Origin: DATHZQ01 sp965216945
GTDB lineage: Bacteria; Actinomycetota; Acidimicrobiia; Spongiisociales; UBA5794
Direction of reading: 5' to 3'
DNA length: 64,000 nt
Assembly: GCA_965216945.1 (NCBI GenBank)
Contig: CBDCGU010000003.1
Span: forward strand, 1,736,001 to 1,800,000
Under the pieces are notes generated by a model. It was not told the DNA's origin and made no database searches. It was given only the letters and a program-made list of their open reading frames with translations. How positions within the stretch are numbered: the first letter of the stretch is position 1; every line of letters begins with the position of its first letter. This document shows, one piece after another, positions 45,696 through 54,975 of the stretch. Position numbers and translations under genes: made by a program.

Positions 45696-46697
45696 ATGGC
45701 CACCTCGTCCCAGGCGCTATTCCGCCGATCGCGGCGCCGACGCCAGTTTGCGATCTTCCTCACGCTTGCGGTGATCGCGGGCCTGGTGGCGCTGGCCGCG
45801 CGCTACCGCACCGAGCGGAGGGACACCGCCGACTACCTGGCGTTGGTCAAGGAGATCGCCCAGGACGAGTTGGTGACGTCGCAGTCGTTGCGGGAGCTGT
45901 TCGACACGCTCGGCAGCCTCGATCGGCCCGACATCGTCGGGCGGGTTGCGCTGTTGAGCGACCAGGCGCAGCGGTCGGCTCTGCGGTTGGAGGAAGCCGT
46001 CGTCACCCGGCCGGCCGCCGAGGTGCACGGGCTCTTCAGCGTTGCTGTGCGCTCGTGGTCCGAAGGCGTCGGCGGCCTCGAGGAGGCGATCGTCGAGGTG
46101 ATGGACCAGCCGGACGACGCCGAGGTGGCGCCGCAATCCTTCATCGATGTCGCCACCCAGCTGCGGGTCGGTGACGAGGCGTACGAGGCATTCCTCGATG
46201 CCACGCTGCGGCTCGATCCCGAGTACGAGCCCCCCGACTACCCCCAGGTCGCCTATGTCGGTGGCGAGGAGCCCGCAGACGTCGAGGCCATCGCCAGCCG
46301 GCTGCGGCTGCGGCGTAGTTTCTCGGAGCGCCACGACATCTCGGTCATCGCCAACACCTTGCCGGAGCCCACCGGTGACCGGAACGGCGTCGCGGTGATG
46401 CCATTCTCGGCCACGTTCGACGTCACCGCCATCGTCACCAACAGCGGCAACGTGTTGCAGGAGCAGATCGAAGTGACGCTGACGCTGACGACCGACGGCG
46501 CCAATGGGCCGCAGCCGTTCGAAGAACGGCGGTTCATTCCTGCGCTCGAGCCCGAGTCGTCGATGTCGCTCGAATTCGCCGGTCTTGCCATGGAGCCCGG
46601 GACCTTGTACACCTTGCACGTCTCGGCCTCCATCGAGAACGATGCCGACATCGAGAACAACGTCTGGCAGGTCACCTTCGCATCGAACTCAGAATGA
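45696..46697 (+). CDS. Membrane-anchored extracytoplasmic protein with C-terminal Ig/CARDB-like domain
   Basis: A 333-residue protein: a basic N-terminus and one membrane helix (about 17-35), a long alpha-helical extracytoplasmic region (about 40-165), a linker, and a beta-rich C-terminal domain (about 235-333: FDVTAIVTNSGNVLQEQIEVTLTL) resembling CARDB/Ig folds. No enzymatic motif is seen. Its stop overlaps the next gene (ATGA). Probably an envelope structural or binding protein; not otherwise recognised. Confidence 0.7.
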   Translation: MATSSQALFRRSRRRRQFAIFLTLAVIAGLVALAARYRTERRDTADYLALVKEIAQDELVTSQSLRELFDTLGSLDRPDIVGRVALLSDQAQRSALRLEEAVVTRPAAEVHGLFSVAVRSWSEGVGGLEEAIVEVMDQPDDAEVAPQSFIDVATQLRVGDEAYEAFLDATLRLDPEYEPPDYPQVAYVGGEEPADVEAIASRLRLRRSFSERHDISVIANTLPEPTGDRNGVAVMPFSATFDVTAIVTNSGNVLQEQIEVTLTLTTDGANGPQPFEERRFIPALEPESSMSLEFAGLAMEPGTLYTLHVSASIENDADIENNVWQVTFASNSE

Positions 46698-47140
46698 CGA
46701 CAGCAGCACTCGTACTCGCCGGCATTGCCTTCATCGTCGCCACCATCGCACTGGTGCAGGCGCATCAGCTTCGCGCCCGCCTCGCGTCGGTGCCGAAGGA
46801 CGGCGACGTCATCGGCATCATGCGGGAGCTCGACATCGATCTCTCGGCCGTGGAGAAGACCGTGGCCGACCTCGGGCCGCGATTGGAGGCGGTCGAGCGA
46901 GCGCTGCCCGATGCGGTGGCTCACGTGGGTGTTGTCAGCTACAACGCCTTTGGGGACATCACGGGCAACTTGTCGCGGTCCGTGGCGCTGCTCGATCGGC
47001 GGGGGAGCGGGTTGGTCATCTCCGTGCTCGTGGGTCGGGCAGAAACGATGTTCTTCACCAAGCAGGTGCGCCGCCGCAGCGGGACCGAGGAACTGTCACC
47101 CGAGGAGTTCGCCGCCATCGATGCGGCCATGGCCGGGTGA
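46694..47140 (+). CDS. DUF4446 family membrane protein
   Basis: A 148-residue protein with an N-terminal membrane helix (about 3-22), a coiled-coil-like stretch, and the DUF4446 core VVSYNAFGDITGNLSRSVALLDRRGSG with a late SPEEFAAIDAAM. The family is found near partition or cell-envelope genes in several Gram-positive lineages; function unknown. Coupled to the upstream envelope protein and 29 nt before serS. Confidence 0.85.
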   Translation: MTTAALVLAGIAFIVATIALVQAHQLRARLASVPKDGDVIGIMRELDIDLSAVEKTVADLGPRLEAVERALPDAVAHVGVVSYNAFGDITGNLSRSVALLDRRGSGLVISVLVGRAETMFFTKQVRRRSGTEELSPEEFAAIDAAMAG

Positions 47141-47169
47141 TCGATCCCCACCGGTAACATCCGGTCACT

Positions 47170-48423
47170 GTGATCGACGTCGCCGTTCTCCGCCACCAAC
47201 CCGACGTGCTCAGCGCGTCGCTGGAGCGCCGCGGGATCGAGATCGACGTGGACGGCCTGGTCGAGCTCGACGCCCGGCGTCGCACCGTGCGCATCACCGC
47301 CGAGGAGCTGCGCGCCGAGCAGAAGAACGCGGGGAAGAGCATCGCCCAGCTGGAGGGGGAGGAGCGTGAGGCGGCGATCGCCGCCGCCGGCGAGCTGGCG
47401 GAGCGATACAAGGCTGCGCTGGCCGAAGCCGACGCGCTGGATGCTCGCTTCAACGAGCAGTGGACGGCGCTTCCCAACCTGACCGACCCCACGGCTGCCG
47501 ACGGGCTGACCGATGAGGACAACGAGGAGGTGACCCGTTGGGGCGACACGCCCGATGCCGAATGGCTGAAGGATCACGTCGACCTCGGCGAGACGCACGG
47601 ATTCCTCGACATCGAACGTGCCGCCAAGCTGTCGGGCACTCGATTCGGGGCGCTGCTCGGACCGATGGTGCGGCTCGAGTTCGCCCTCGTTCAGTATGCG
47701 TTCGATCATCTCGAGCCGCACGGGTTCGTCCCGGTGGCGCCTCCGGTGCTCGTTCGCGAGCAGGCGCTGTACGGCACCGGGTTCTTCCCGGGCGATCGCG
47801 AGCAGGTGTACGCCGTCGAGGCCGACGACCTCTACCTGGTGGGTACCTCCGAGGTGTCGATCGCCGGGATGATGGCCGACGAGATCCTGGATCAGGACTC
47901 GCTTCCCCTCCGTTTCGCCGGGTTCTCGACCTGCTTCCGGCGCGAGTCGGGCACCTACGGCAAGGACACGCGCGGGATCTTCCGTGTTCACCAATTCGAC
48001 AAGGTGGAGATGTTCTCGTTCTGCGAGCCGGAACGGTCCCAGGACGAGCACGACTTCCTGTTGGAGCGGGAGGAGGAGCTGGCGCAGGGTCTCGAGATCC
48101 CCTACCGGGTGGTCAACGTCGCTGCCGGCGATCTCGGAGCATCTGCCGCCAAGAAGTACGACATCGAGGCGTGGTTCCCCGGCCAGGGGCGGTATCGGGA
48201 GATCACGTCGACCTCCAACACGACCGACTACCAGTCGCGCCGGCTCAAGATCCGCTATCGCAGCGGCGAGGGGAACCGCCTGGTGCACACCCTCAACGGC
48301 ACGGCCATTGCGGTGGGGCGGTGGCTCATCGCGATCGTCGAGAACCACCAGCAGAAGGACGGCTCGATCGCCGTTCCCGAGGCGCTGCTGCCGTACGTCG
48401 GCTTCGACCGTATCGGCGGCTGA
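47170..48423 (+). CDS. serS: Serine-tRNA ligase
   Basis: A 417-residue class II aminoacyl-tRNA synthetase with GTG start. The N-terminal helical arm (about 30-100) binds the long variable arm of tRNA-Ser. The catalytic core carries TSEVSIAGM, motif 2 FSTCFRRESGTYGKDTRGIFRVHQFDKVE and motif 3 HTLNGTAIAVGRWLIAIVENHQ. It charges tRNA-Ser (and tRNA-Sec where present) with serine. The menG gene follows by eight nt. Confidence 0.97.
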   Translation: MIDVAVLRHQPDVLSASLERRGIEIDVDGLVELDARRRTVRITAEELRAEQKNAGKSIAQLEGEEREAAIAAAGELAERYKAALAEADALDARFNEQWTALPNLTDPTAADGLTDEDNEEVTRWGDTPDAEWLKDHVDLGETHGFLDIERAAKLSGTRFGALLGPMVRLEFALVQYAFDHLEPHGFVPVAPPVLVREQALYGTGFFPGDREQVYAVEADDLYLVGTSEVSIAGMMADEILDQDSLPLRFAGFSTCFRRESGTYGKDTRGIFRVHQFDKVEMFSFCEPERSQDEHDFLLEREEELAQGLEIPYRVVNVAAGDLGASAAKKYDIEAWFPGQGRYREITSTSNTTDYQSRRLKIRYRSGEGNRLVHTLNGTAIAVGRWLIAIVENHQQKDGSIAVPEALLPYVGFDRIGG

Positions 48424-48431
48424 TTCCTCCC

Positions 48432-49058
48432 ATGTCCAAGGGCGAGGTATTCGCTGACATCGCGGGCAAGTACGACCGCATCAACCGCATTCTGTCGCTG
48501 GGGCGGGATCAGGCATGGCGCAAGGCGGCGGTAGACCGGCTGCCCGAGGGCCGCCTGCTCGACCTGGGCGCCGGCACGGGCGCCGCCAACACGATCTTCG
48601 GACAACGGGAGATCGTTGCTCTCGACCCCTCGCCCGAGATGTTGGGCCGCAACGATGCGAGCTTGCGGGTCGTGGCCGTTGGGGAGCGACTGCCGTTCGC
48701 CGCTGCGACGTTCGACGCCGTGTTCTCGGCGTACGTCTTCCGCAATCTCGATTCGGTGGAGACCACGGTTGCGGAGATCGCCCGCGTGCTGCGGCCCGGC
48801 GGCAAGGCGGGCATCGTCGATCTGGCTCGCCCGGAGCGTGACTGGGCGGCCAAGCTGCACCGAGCGGGGAGTGGTGTGGTACTCCCTCTCGTCGGCCGGA
48901 TCGCCGGCGCCGCCGACGAATACCGGTATCTGCACGAGAGCCTCGACAAGCTGCCCCCACCCGACACGATGTTCGGCGACGGCCCCTTGGCCCTCGAGGC
49001 AACCTGGCGCATGGGCCCCTTGGGTTTCGTCTACGCCGCCATCCTCACCAAGCCGTAG
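48432..49058 (+). CDS. menG: Demethylmenaquinone methyltransferase (UbiE/MenG family)
   Basis: A 208-residue class I SAM methyltransferase: FADIAGKYDRINRILSLGRDQAWR at the start is the UbiE/MenG signature, followed by LDLGAGTG (SAM loop), ALDPSPEML and VFRNLDSVETTVAEIARVLRPGG. The family C-methylates demethylmenaquinone or the ubiquinone precursor; actinobacteria use menaquinone, hence menG. Slightly shorter than the usual 230-250. Confidence 0.87.
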   Translation: MSKGEVFADIAGKYDRINRILSLGRDQAWRKAAVDRLPEGRLLDLGAGTGAANTIFGQREIVALDPSPEMLGRNDASLRVVAVGERLPFAAATFDAVFSAYVFRNLDSVETTVAEIARVLRPGGKAGIVDLARPERDWAAKLHRAGSGVVLPLVGRIAGAADEYRYLHESLDKLPPPDTMFGDGPLALEATWRMGPLGFVYAAILTKP

Positions 49059-49067
49059 AGGCTGTGG

Positions 49068-49113
49068 TTCCTGCGTATCTGAGCGCGAGATGCCGCAGCC
49101 GGCTACGCAAGAA
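49068..49113. repeat. 46-nt palindromic intergenic repeat, copy 2
   Basis: Begins TTCCTGCGTA and ends TACGCAAGAA. Its reverse complement lines up with copy 1 (29923-29968) over the full length, including a shared central GCATC. It starts ten bases after the menG stop. Confidence 0.75.
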
Positions 49114-49137
49114 CGAAGAAATCCGTCGACCACGGCG

Positions 49138-49183
49138 TTCCTGCGTAGATCACCGCGGAATGTCGCAGCCATGTACGCAAGTT
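49138..49183. repeat. 46-nt palindromic intergenic repeat, copy 3
   Basis: Begins TTCCTGCGTA and ends TACGCAAGTT, the same length as copies 1 and 2, and offset from copy 2 by exactly 70 bases. The centre differs more, with both arms retained. Confidence 0.7.
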
Positions 49184-49426
49184 CGCTCGACGACCAGATC
49201 AGCCACCGCCGCAGCCATTTCGCGCAGTCAGGCGTGTTGGAGCCGACGTCCTCCGGGCCTGCAACTCGTCGCGGTGTCCGGGCACGAGGCCCGGCAGGCG
49301 ATCAACCCAGCTCGAGGGTCTCGTCGTCGACGGTCACGGTCGTGCGATCCCCGGCGACGCCTCTGCCGCACACGGTTCTGTCTGAAGCCAGCCACAGTCA
49401 ACGGCGATGGGCCGGCGGGACCACCC

Positions 49427-50875
49427 TCACGGCCGAGCGTCAACAACCGCCGCAGCCCATGGCATCACATAGCCCGGCCAGGAAACCGAACGCTCACCGA
49501 CGATCTCGCCCGTGTCGACGTCAACGGCCACGTAGGTCAGAACATCGCCGATAGGGTCGTACGACCATACGTAGACGGTCGACCCATCAGACGAGAAGCC
49601 ATCCAACAAGAATGGACTGCCGTCGCCAATGTGGTGCCGCACCTCCAACGTGACGGCGTCCAGCAAGTACAGGCCGCTGCCGACGGACTCGTCGGCGCCG
49701 GAGGCGAAGCGATCGTGGAGGCCAGCGCCGGCCAAGACGCCACGGTCGAGCGATCGTGCCACGTCGTTGATTGGCAGTTCGGAGCGGCCCGTGATCTGGA
49801 ACGAGTTGGTGTCGATCACCTCGACACCGAGCGGCACGTCCTGCCACCGGCCATGATCGTACTCCGCCCGGGCCGTCGCTACGTACAAACGCAAGCCGTC
49901 CGGGCTCAGCGCAACGTTGCGCCGCACTCCTTCTCCCAACTTGGCGTCGGCCGCTGGAATCCACCACTGGAGAACTCGCCGCAGCAGCGAGTCGGGTTCG
50001 TCGAATCTGCCGCGGCGTACCAACTCACCTGCCGCCAAGTCCACCACCACGACCTCGTCGGTCGTCGCCGACACAACGTAGAGCAGCTCTTGGTCTCGGT
50101 CGAAGGCCCAGCCGGGCGACTCTGATCGCCAGATGTCGTCGTCGTCATCATCATCGACGTGACCGCCCCAGACACCCGGCAACGGCACCTGGGTGACGCC
50201 GCCGTGGGAGAGATCAACGATCACCACTCGCAGCTCGCCGCCGAAGGGGTCGTTGTCCTCCCGACCAACCACGGCCACGTAGTCGTCCGTCACCACGCCC
50301 ATCTCGTCGGGATCCACCAGGGGTACCAGGTCCGCATCCACGACCGTCACCAACTCCGGCTCCCCTGCCCCCGCATCGAGCCGGTGCAACCTCCACCCGC
50401 TCAGCGCCGACGACAGCCATACGATGGTGCCCGAGTCGGTCACCGCGAGGGACTCCAAGGCTGTCATCGCAGGCATGGGTCTGAGCTCGGACGTTTCCCA
50501 CCCGTCGAGCTGCACGAGGAGCGCCTTGGGCTCGTCGCCCTCAGTGGTGGCGAACCCGGTCGCAGCCAGCCAACGTCGGCTGGGGCTGACCGCCGACCAC
50601 AAGGAGCCCCCAACGCCGAGGTGAGCGGCACCGGCGAGATCCTCCAACGTCGTCGGGTCGATGGGTCGCAGGTAGAGCGGCCCATCGCCGATGGTGGACG
50701 CGGTCGGGGTCGCGGCGGGCGTCGTGCTCTCCACCGGAGGCTCGCTCGACTCGAGCGTCATCGAGTGCGGCATCGTCGAGGGTGGTGCCGTCGTCGTCGC
50801 TGCCGGGTCCGCAGACGCGCAAGCGCTGAGCACCATGACGGCGGCGACGGAAGTAGCGGCAACCCGGCTGTTCAT
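49427..50875 (-). CDS. Lipoprotein with predicted beta-propeller
   Basis: A 482-residue protein with lipobox VLSAC (Cys19), a Thr/Pro/Ser-rich linker (about 20-65), then repeated beta strands with propeller-like turns (SPSRRWLAATG, SPDGLRLYVATA, SSDGSTVYVWS). An acidic run of seven Asp lies near residue 245. It is probably exported and lipid-anchored. No enzymatic motif seen; specific function unknown. Single-gene unit. Confidence 0.72.
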   Translation of the reverse strand: MNSRVAATSVAAVMVLSACASADPAATTTAPPSTMPHSMTLESSEPPVESTTPAATPTASTIGDGPLYLRPIDPTTLEDLAGAAHLGVGGSLWSAVSPSRRWLAATGFATTEGDEPKALLVQLDGWETSELRPMPAMTALESLAVTDSGTIVWLSSALSGWRLHRLDAGAGEPELVTVVDADLVPLVDPDEMGVVTDDYVAVVGREDNDPFGGELRVVIVDLSHGGVTQVPLPGVWGGHVDDDDDDDIWRSESPGWAFDRDQELLYVVSATTDEVVVVDLAAGELVRRGRFDEPDSLLRRVLQWWIPAADAKLGEGVRRNVALSPDGLRLYVATARAEYDHGRWQDVPLGVEVIDTNSFQITGRSELPINDVARSLDRGVLAGAGLHDRFASGADESVGSGLYLLDAVTLEVRHHIGDGSPFLLDGFSSDGSTVYVWSYDPIGDVLTYVAVDVDTGEIVGERSVSWPGYVMPWAAAVVDARP

Positions 50876-51056
50876 GGTGAAAGCTTGCCATACGCTGGGC
50901 GTACGCGGCCTGTTGACATAGCTGTCCCGGGATCGGGTAGGCCCTGTCTGGTGGGCACCGCCGGCGGTGCGGTGATGGCGTGGGCCGACCCGTCACTCTC
51001 CCTGAGCGTCGATCGGTTCTTCGGCGCCGCGACACAAGTTCGGGGAGAATGCTGAG

Positions 51057-51590
51057 ATGGGCAGATTGCTGGTGGTCACCGGTCCCCCTGGTGCGGGGAA
51101 GTCGGCCGCCGCGGCCATGATCGGCGAGCGCCACCGGCTCAGCGCGGTTGTCACCGGCGACTCGTTCTTTGGGTTCCTGGTCAACGACAAGGTGGAACCG
51201 TGGCTACCCGCAGCTCATGAGCAGAACGAGACGGTGATCACGGCGGCCGCTGCTGCTGCTGGACGTTTCGTGCGGGACGGCTACGACACGATCTACGACG
51301 GCGTCGTGGGGCCGTGGTTCCTCCCGACGTTCGCCGACGCTACTGGTCTCGAGAGTTTCGACTACGTGATCTTGATGCCGCCTCTCGATGTCTGCCTGGC
51401 ACGGGTCCTGGGGAGACGAGCCCATGGATTCACCGACGAGTCTGCTACACGGCGCCTGCACCGGGATTTCGCCAACGCCAAAATCGATGCGAGGCACATC
51501 ATCGACCCTGCCACTGAATCTCCTGGAGAGACAGCGGAACTCGTGCTCAACGCCCGCCGATCGGGTGCGCTCGCCTACGCACGGCATTGA
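51057..51590 (+). CDS. P-loop kinase of the AAA_33/shikimate-kinase-like group
   Basis: A 177-residue protein beginning with Walker A GPPGAGKS (residues 9-16), a TGDSF segment after it, an Asp-containing DTIYDGVVGPW strand and a lid region RVLGRRAHGFTDESATRRLHRDF with Arg residues. The pattern fits small-molecule kinases or chloramphenicol-phosphotransferase/zeta-like proteins. Substrate unknown. Stands alone. Confidence 0.8.
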   Translation: MGRLLVVTGPPGAGKSAAAAMIGERHRLSAVVTGDSFFGFLVNDKVEPWLPAAHEQNETVITAAAAAAGRFVRDGYDTIYDGVVGPWFLPTFADATGLESFDYVILMPPLDVCLARVLGRRAHGFTDESATRRLHRDFANAKIDARHIIDPATESPGETAELVLNARRSGALAYARH

Positions 51591-51874
51591 GCACATCGGC
51601 CCCGCGTTGACCCTGTCAGCGGTTCGTCATGTTTCGTCGGAGACGTGTGCGGCAGGCGTCGGTTGAGCCGCCGGAAGAAGCCACGCAGCTGGGCTTCGCG
51701 TGCCCCTTCGAGTTGCACACCATGCCTCCCTGCCAGGGTCAGCGCTGCGAGGTTTACCAGGGTCGGTATCCCGTCCCGCGACGTAAGGACCTGAAGAGCC
51801 CCCGCAAGCGAGCTCATGGCGGCTGTCCGCTCGACCGAGGAACCTCGACCGAGGATGTGGGCGGCGGTGCCGGC

Positions 51875-52294
51875 TCATTCGGTGTGCGGCTGATGCAGGC
51901 GCACGGTGTTGATCGCCGGGATGTCCCACGCTTCGCTGATGCGCCCGTCAACGATCCGCCACACAACGATCGCATCGACGTCCAGCGTGGTACCCCCGAA
52001 GCTCACCGTGTTCGTCGCGTACGCCACCACGAGCTCGTCGCCGTACGGGGTGAGCGAATGGGGCTCGTTGTGGAGGCCGGTTTCGCTGCCCTCACGCAGT
52101 CGCTCGAAGAAGCTGCGGAAGCCGTCGTAGCCGTGGTGGTCGCCGTCGAGTTCGGCGAGGCGCGGGTTGACGTAGTGGAACACGAAGTCGGATGCGAACA
52201 GCTCCTCGTCCGGGTCGGCGAAGCGGGTTTGCAGGAGGGTACCCGCCCGCACGACGAGGTCGACATTGGTCTGGATTGATGGAGACGTGGTCAT
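51875..52294 (-). CDS. SnoaL-like NTF2-fold protein
   Basis: A 139-residue protein from ATG 52294 with AAGGAGG six bases upstream. Composition and FVFHYVNPRLAELDGDHHGYDGFRSFFERL, LVVAYATNTVSFGGTTLDVDAIVVWRIVDGRI fit the SnoaL-like NTF2 fold (cone-shaped ligand pocket). Function open: cyclase, hydrolase or binding protein. Downstream of a 50-residue membrane protein by 22 nt, on the same strand. Confidence 0.78.
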   Translation of the reverse strand: MTTSPSIQTNVDLVVRAGTLLQTRFADPDEELFASDFVFHYVNPRLAELDGDHHGYDGFRSFFERLREGSETGLHNEPHSLTPYGDELVVAYATNTVSFGGTTLDVDAIVVWRIVDGRISEAWDIPAINTVRLHQPHTE

Positions 52295-52316
52295 GGCGTC
52301 CTCCTTGTCCGTGGCA

Positions 52317-52469
52317 TCAGGTCGGCCAGAAGTAGCCGGCACCGCTCGCGGCCCAGATGACCACGAGCAGTGTGTTGACGGCGCAGTAGACGAGAGGGTG
52401 GTTCCTGAAGTCGCGTCTGCCGGCCATGCGGGCGATAGCAGCAGCTGTGCGCCCCTCGTGATGATCCAT
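52317..52469 (-). CDS. Small 2TM-domain-like protein
   Basis: A 50-residue protein from ATG 52469 (GGAGGTC six bases upstream). It has a basic N-terminus (RMAGRRDFRNH) then LVYCAVNTLLVVIWAASGAGYFWP, closely resembling the first half of the 2TM-domain protein at 59242-59505 and ending after its first helix. It is either a naturally short version or a truncated copy. Co-directional with the SnoaL-like gene. Confidence 0.65.
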   Translation of the reverse strand: MDHHEGRTAAAIARMAGRRDFRNHPLVYCAVNTLLVVIWAASGAGYFWPT

Positions 52470-52598
52470 CCTCTGACCTCCTCGCACGGCCTCAGCCATC
52501 GTCGTGCCTGTGAGTTGCGACAGGAAGAGGACAACGTACCGACGAGTCGTGGACATCAGGCCCTGCCGGTGCGGCTGGTCACGGAGCACAGTGGACAC

Positions 52599-53789
52599 AT
52601 GGATTCCTGGAGCGCGATCCTCGTCGTTGCGGCGAAAGACGTTGCCCAGCGAAGCCGCGATCGGTCGGCGTTCATCATGGGCCTCGTGGGGCCGCTTGCA
52701 CTGGCGCTCATCTTGGGGGGAACACTCGGAGGGGCCGACGACCCGGCCGCGTTCGAGCTGGGGGTGGCCGTCGAGGACGACGGGTCGGTGGCCGACGGCT
52801 TCTTCGAGGTGCTCGCCGCGTTGGAGGATGACCGGGTCGTGGAAGTGACCCCTGCCCGCAACCGTGCCGAACTGGAACGCCTGGTGGCGGACGGCGAGGT
52901 GGCGGCGGGATTCCACATCGGCGCCGGATTCAGCGACGCGGTCCAGTCCGTCGAATCGTCGACGATCACCGTGGTCGGGGACCCCGGATCGCGGGTAGCG
53001 ACTGACGTGGCCGAGGCGATCGCCGACAGCTTCGCAGCCGATCTCCGCTACGTGTCGCTCGCGACAGCGTCGGTGTTGACCATCGACGGCAGCGCCGGGG
53101 AACCGGATCGCCTCGCCGAGCTGACGGTTGCAGCCTTGGCCGAACCGGAGCCGATCGATCTCGTCTCGATCGAGAGCGAGGGCCGCGGGCAGGACCTGTC
53201 GACGTACTACGCGGTGTCGCTGTCAGTGTTCTTCTTGTTCTTCACCGTGCAGTTCGGGGTGCTGAGTCTGGTTGAGGAGCGAGAGGGCGGCACCCTCGAC
53301 CGGATCCTGATGGCTCCGATCGCGAGGTCGGCGGTGGTGGTAGGCAAGATGATGTCTTCGATGTTCGTCGGTGTGCTGTCGATGGTCGTGCTGGTCGCGG
53401 CGACGACATTGGTCGGCGGCGCCAAGTGGGGCGACCCCGTTGCCGTCGGAGTGCTGATCGTGGTCGGGGTCATGGTGGCAATCGCCGTTGCAGTGCTCGT
53501 CGCCGGAGCGGCCCGGTCCGCTGAGCAAGCGGTGGCGTTCGGCTCGGCCGCAGCCTTGGTGCTCGGCCTCCTCGGCGGTACGTTCTTTCCGCTGAGTCGT
53601 GCTGATGGGTTGCTGTCGACCGTGAGCTTCCTATCGCCGCACCGCTGGTTGCTGGAAGCATTCCGAGACGTGTCATTCGGCGCCGGGGTCGGTGATCTCG
53701 GTGTGACGTTGGCGGTGCTCGTCGGTTTCACTGCGGTGGTCGGCGGCATCGGTCTGGTGTCATCAGGGCGACGGTTGGTGCGCTCGTGA
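52599..53789 (+). CDS. ABC-2 type transporter permease
   Basis: A 396-residue protein: one helix near the N-terminus (about 23-43), a large extracytoplasmic domain (about 50-205), then five or six helices (about 207-390), with the ABC-2 motif LVEEREGGTLDRILMAPI. It overlaps the following permease gene by four bases. The two permeases probably form a heterodimeric exporter with the ATPase encoded convergently at 54976-55968. Confidence 0.87.
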   Translation: MDSWSAILVVAAKDVAQRSRDRSAFIMGLVGPLALALILGGTLGGADDPAAFELGVAVEDDGSVADGFFEVLAALEDDRVVEVTPARNRAELERLVADGEVAAGFHIGAGFSDAVQSVESSTITVVGDPGSRVATDVAEAIADSFAADLRYVSLATASVLTIDGSAGEPDRLAELTVAALAEPEPIDLVSIESEGRGQDLSTYYAVSLSVFFLFFTVQFGVLSLVEEREGGTLDRILMAPIARSAVVVGKMMSSMFVGVLSMVVLVAATTLVGGAKWGDPVAVGVLIVVGVMVAIAVAVLVAGAARSAEQAVAFGSAAALVLGLLGGTFFPLSRADGLLSTVSFLSPHRWLLEAFRDVSFGAGVGDLGVTLAVLVGFTAVVGGIGLVSSGRRLVRS

Positions 53790-54943
53790 GTGTCCTGGTC
53801 ATCGCGGTGAACAACCTGCGACGGCTCGTTCGTGAGCGGGCGAATCTGTTCTTCGTGTTCGTGCTGCCACTGGCCTTGATCCTCGTGCTCGGGGTGACCT
53901 TGGGGGGCGACGAGCCGCGCATCGGCGTCCATGTCGAGGGTGAGGTCGCTCCCGGAGCCCAGCAGTTGATCGCGGGCCTCGACGCGGTCGATGGCATCAG
54001 AGTCGAGCTCTTCGACGATCTTGGCGCGGCTACCGATGCGCTGGAGCGTGAGGACATCACCGCCTTGGTCGTAGTTCCGGTCGGGTACGACGACATGATC
54101 GCCGCGGGGGGCGCGACCGGGCTCGAGTACCGGGTGATCCCGACCAGCGGTGGGTTCGAGATGCAGAGCCTGGTGCGATCGGTCATCGCCGACCAGAACA
54201 CGATGATACGAGCCGGTCGCGTGGTCGGAGAGCAGACGGGTCTACCGCCAGCGCAGGCGTCAGCGCACGTAGTGGCGGTCGCCGACGATATCGCAGCGGT
54301 CGATGTCGTCACGGTCGACGCAGACGGAGACGGCTTCGTCGAATCCGACGCGTTCGGCTTCGTCGCCGCACAGCAGTTGGTCCTGTTCGTGTTCTTGATG
54401 AGCATGGTCGCCGCGTCGGCACTGATCCAGTCCCGACAGCTCGGAGTCACCGAGCGGATGCTGGCCACGCCGGCCACCACTGCCCAGATCATCGCGGGCG
54501 AGGGCCTCGGCCGGTTCGCAGTCGCCGTCCTGCAGGGCGCATTCATTGTCGGAGCGACTGCGCTCCTGTTCGGTCTCGATTGGGGATCGTGGCCCGCCAC
54601 CGCAGCGATCATCGTGTCGTTTGCGTTGGTGGCGACGGCAGCAGCGATGTTCGTCGGGGCGTTGGTGACAAACGAGAGCCAAACTGTGGCGATCGGAATG
54701 GCGCTCGGCCTCGGCTTCGCCGCGCTCGGCGGATGCATGGTCCCGTTCGAGATATTCCCCGGCTGGCTCCGCTCGGTGGCCCACATCACGCCGCATGCGT
54801 GGGCTGTCGACGCGTTCACGGAGGTGATCCAGCGGGGCGGCGGAGTAGGGCAAATAGGCCTGGAGCTCACAGTCCTGGTCGTGTTCGGGTCCTCGCTACT
54901 GGTCGCCGCATCGATTTCGCTGCGACGTTCCATCGTGGGCTGA
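53786..54943 (+). CDS. ABC-2 type transporter permease (second subunit)
   Basis: A 385-residue protein with GTG start overlapping the first permease stop. Same layout: an N-terminal helix, an extracytoplasmic domain (about 45-190), and C-terminal helices with QSRQLGVTERMLATPATTAQI, the ABC-2 pattern. An acidic DADGDGFVESDAFG loop looks calcium-like. Probably pairs with the preceding permease. Confidence 0.87.
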   Translation: MSVLVIAVNNLRRLVRERANLFFVFVLPLALILVLGVTLGGDEPRIGVHVEGEVAPGAQQLIAGLDAVDGIRVELFDDLGAATDALEREDITALVVVPVGYDDMIAAGGATGLEYRVIPTSGGFEMQSLVRSVIADQNTMIRAGRVVGEQTGLPPAQASAHVVAVADDIAAVDVVTVDADGDGFVESDAFGFVAAQQLVLFVFLMSMVAASALIQSRQLGVTERMLATPATTAQIIAGEGLGRFAVAVLQGAFIVGATALLFGLDWGSWPATAAIIVSFALVATAAAMFVGALVTNESQTVAIGMALGLGFAALGGCMVPFEIFPGWLRSVAHITPHAWAVDAFTEVIQRGGGVGQIGLELTVLVVFGSSLLVAASISLRRSIVG

Positions 54944-54975
54944 CGACCGCATGACCACCGGGTGGCAGCGGATCG

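Larger units (their letters stand above)
49059..49426. other. Intergenic region holding two palindromic repeats, no gene seen
   Basis: Between menG and the leftward lipoprotein gene. The first 125 bases contain two copies of a 46-nt palindromic repeat; the remaining 240 bases show no protein-like frame, tRNA or strong hairpin. Confidence 0.6.

Noticed and set aside
51575..51817. Minus-strand 80-codon frame after the SnoaL-like gene, in the same frame past its TGA
   Set aside because: No hairpin like a SECIS or family match supports read-through, and the SnoaL domain is complete at the TGA; no clear ribosome site for a separate gene.
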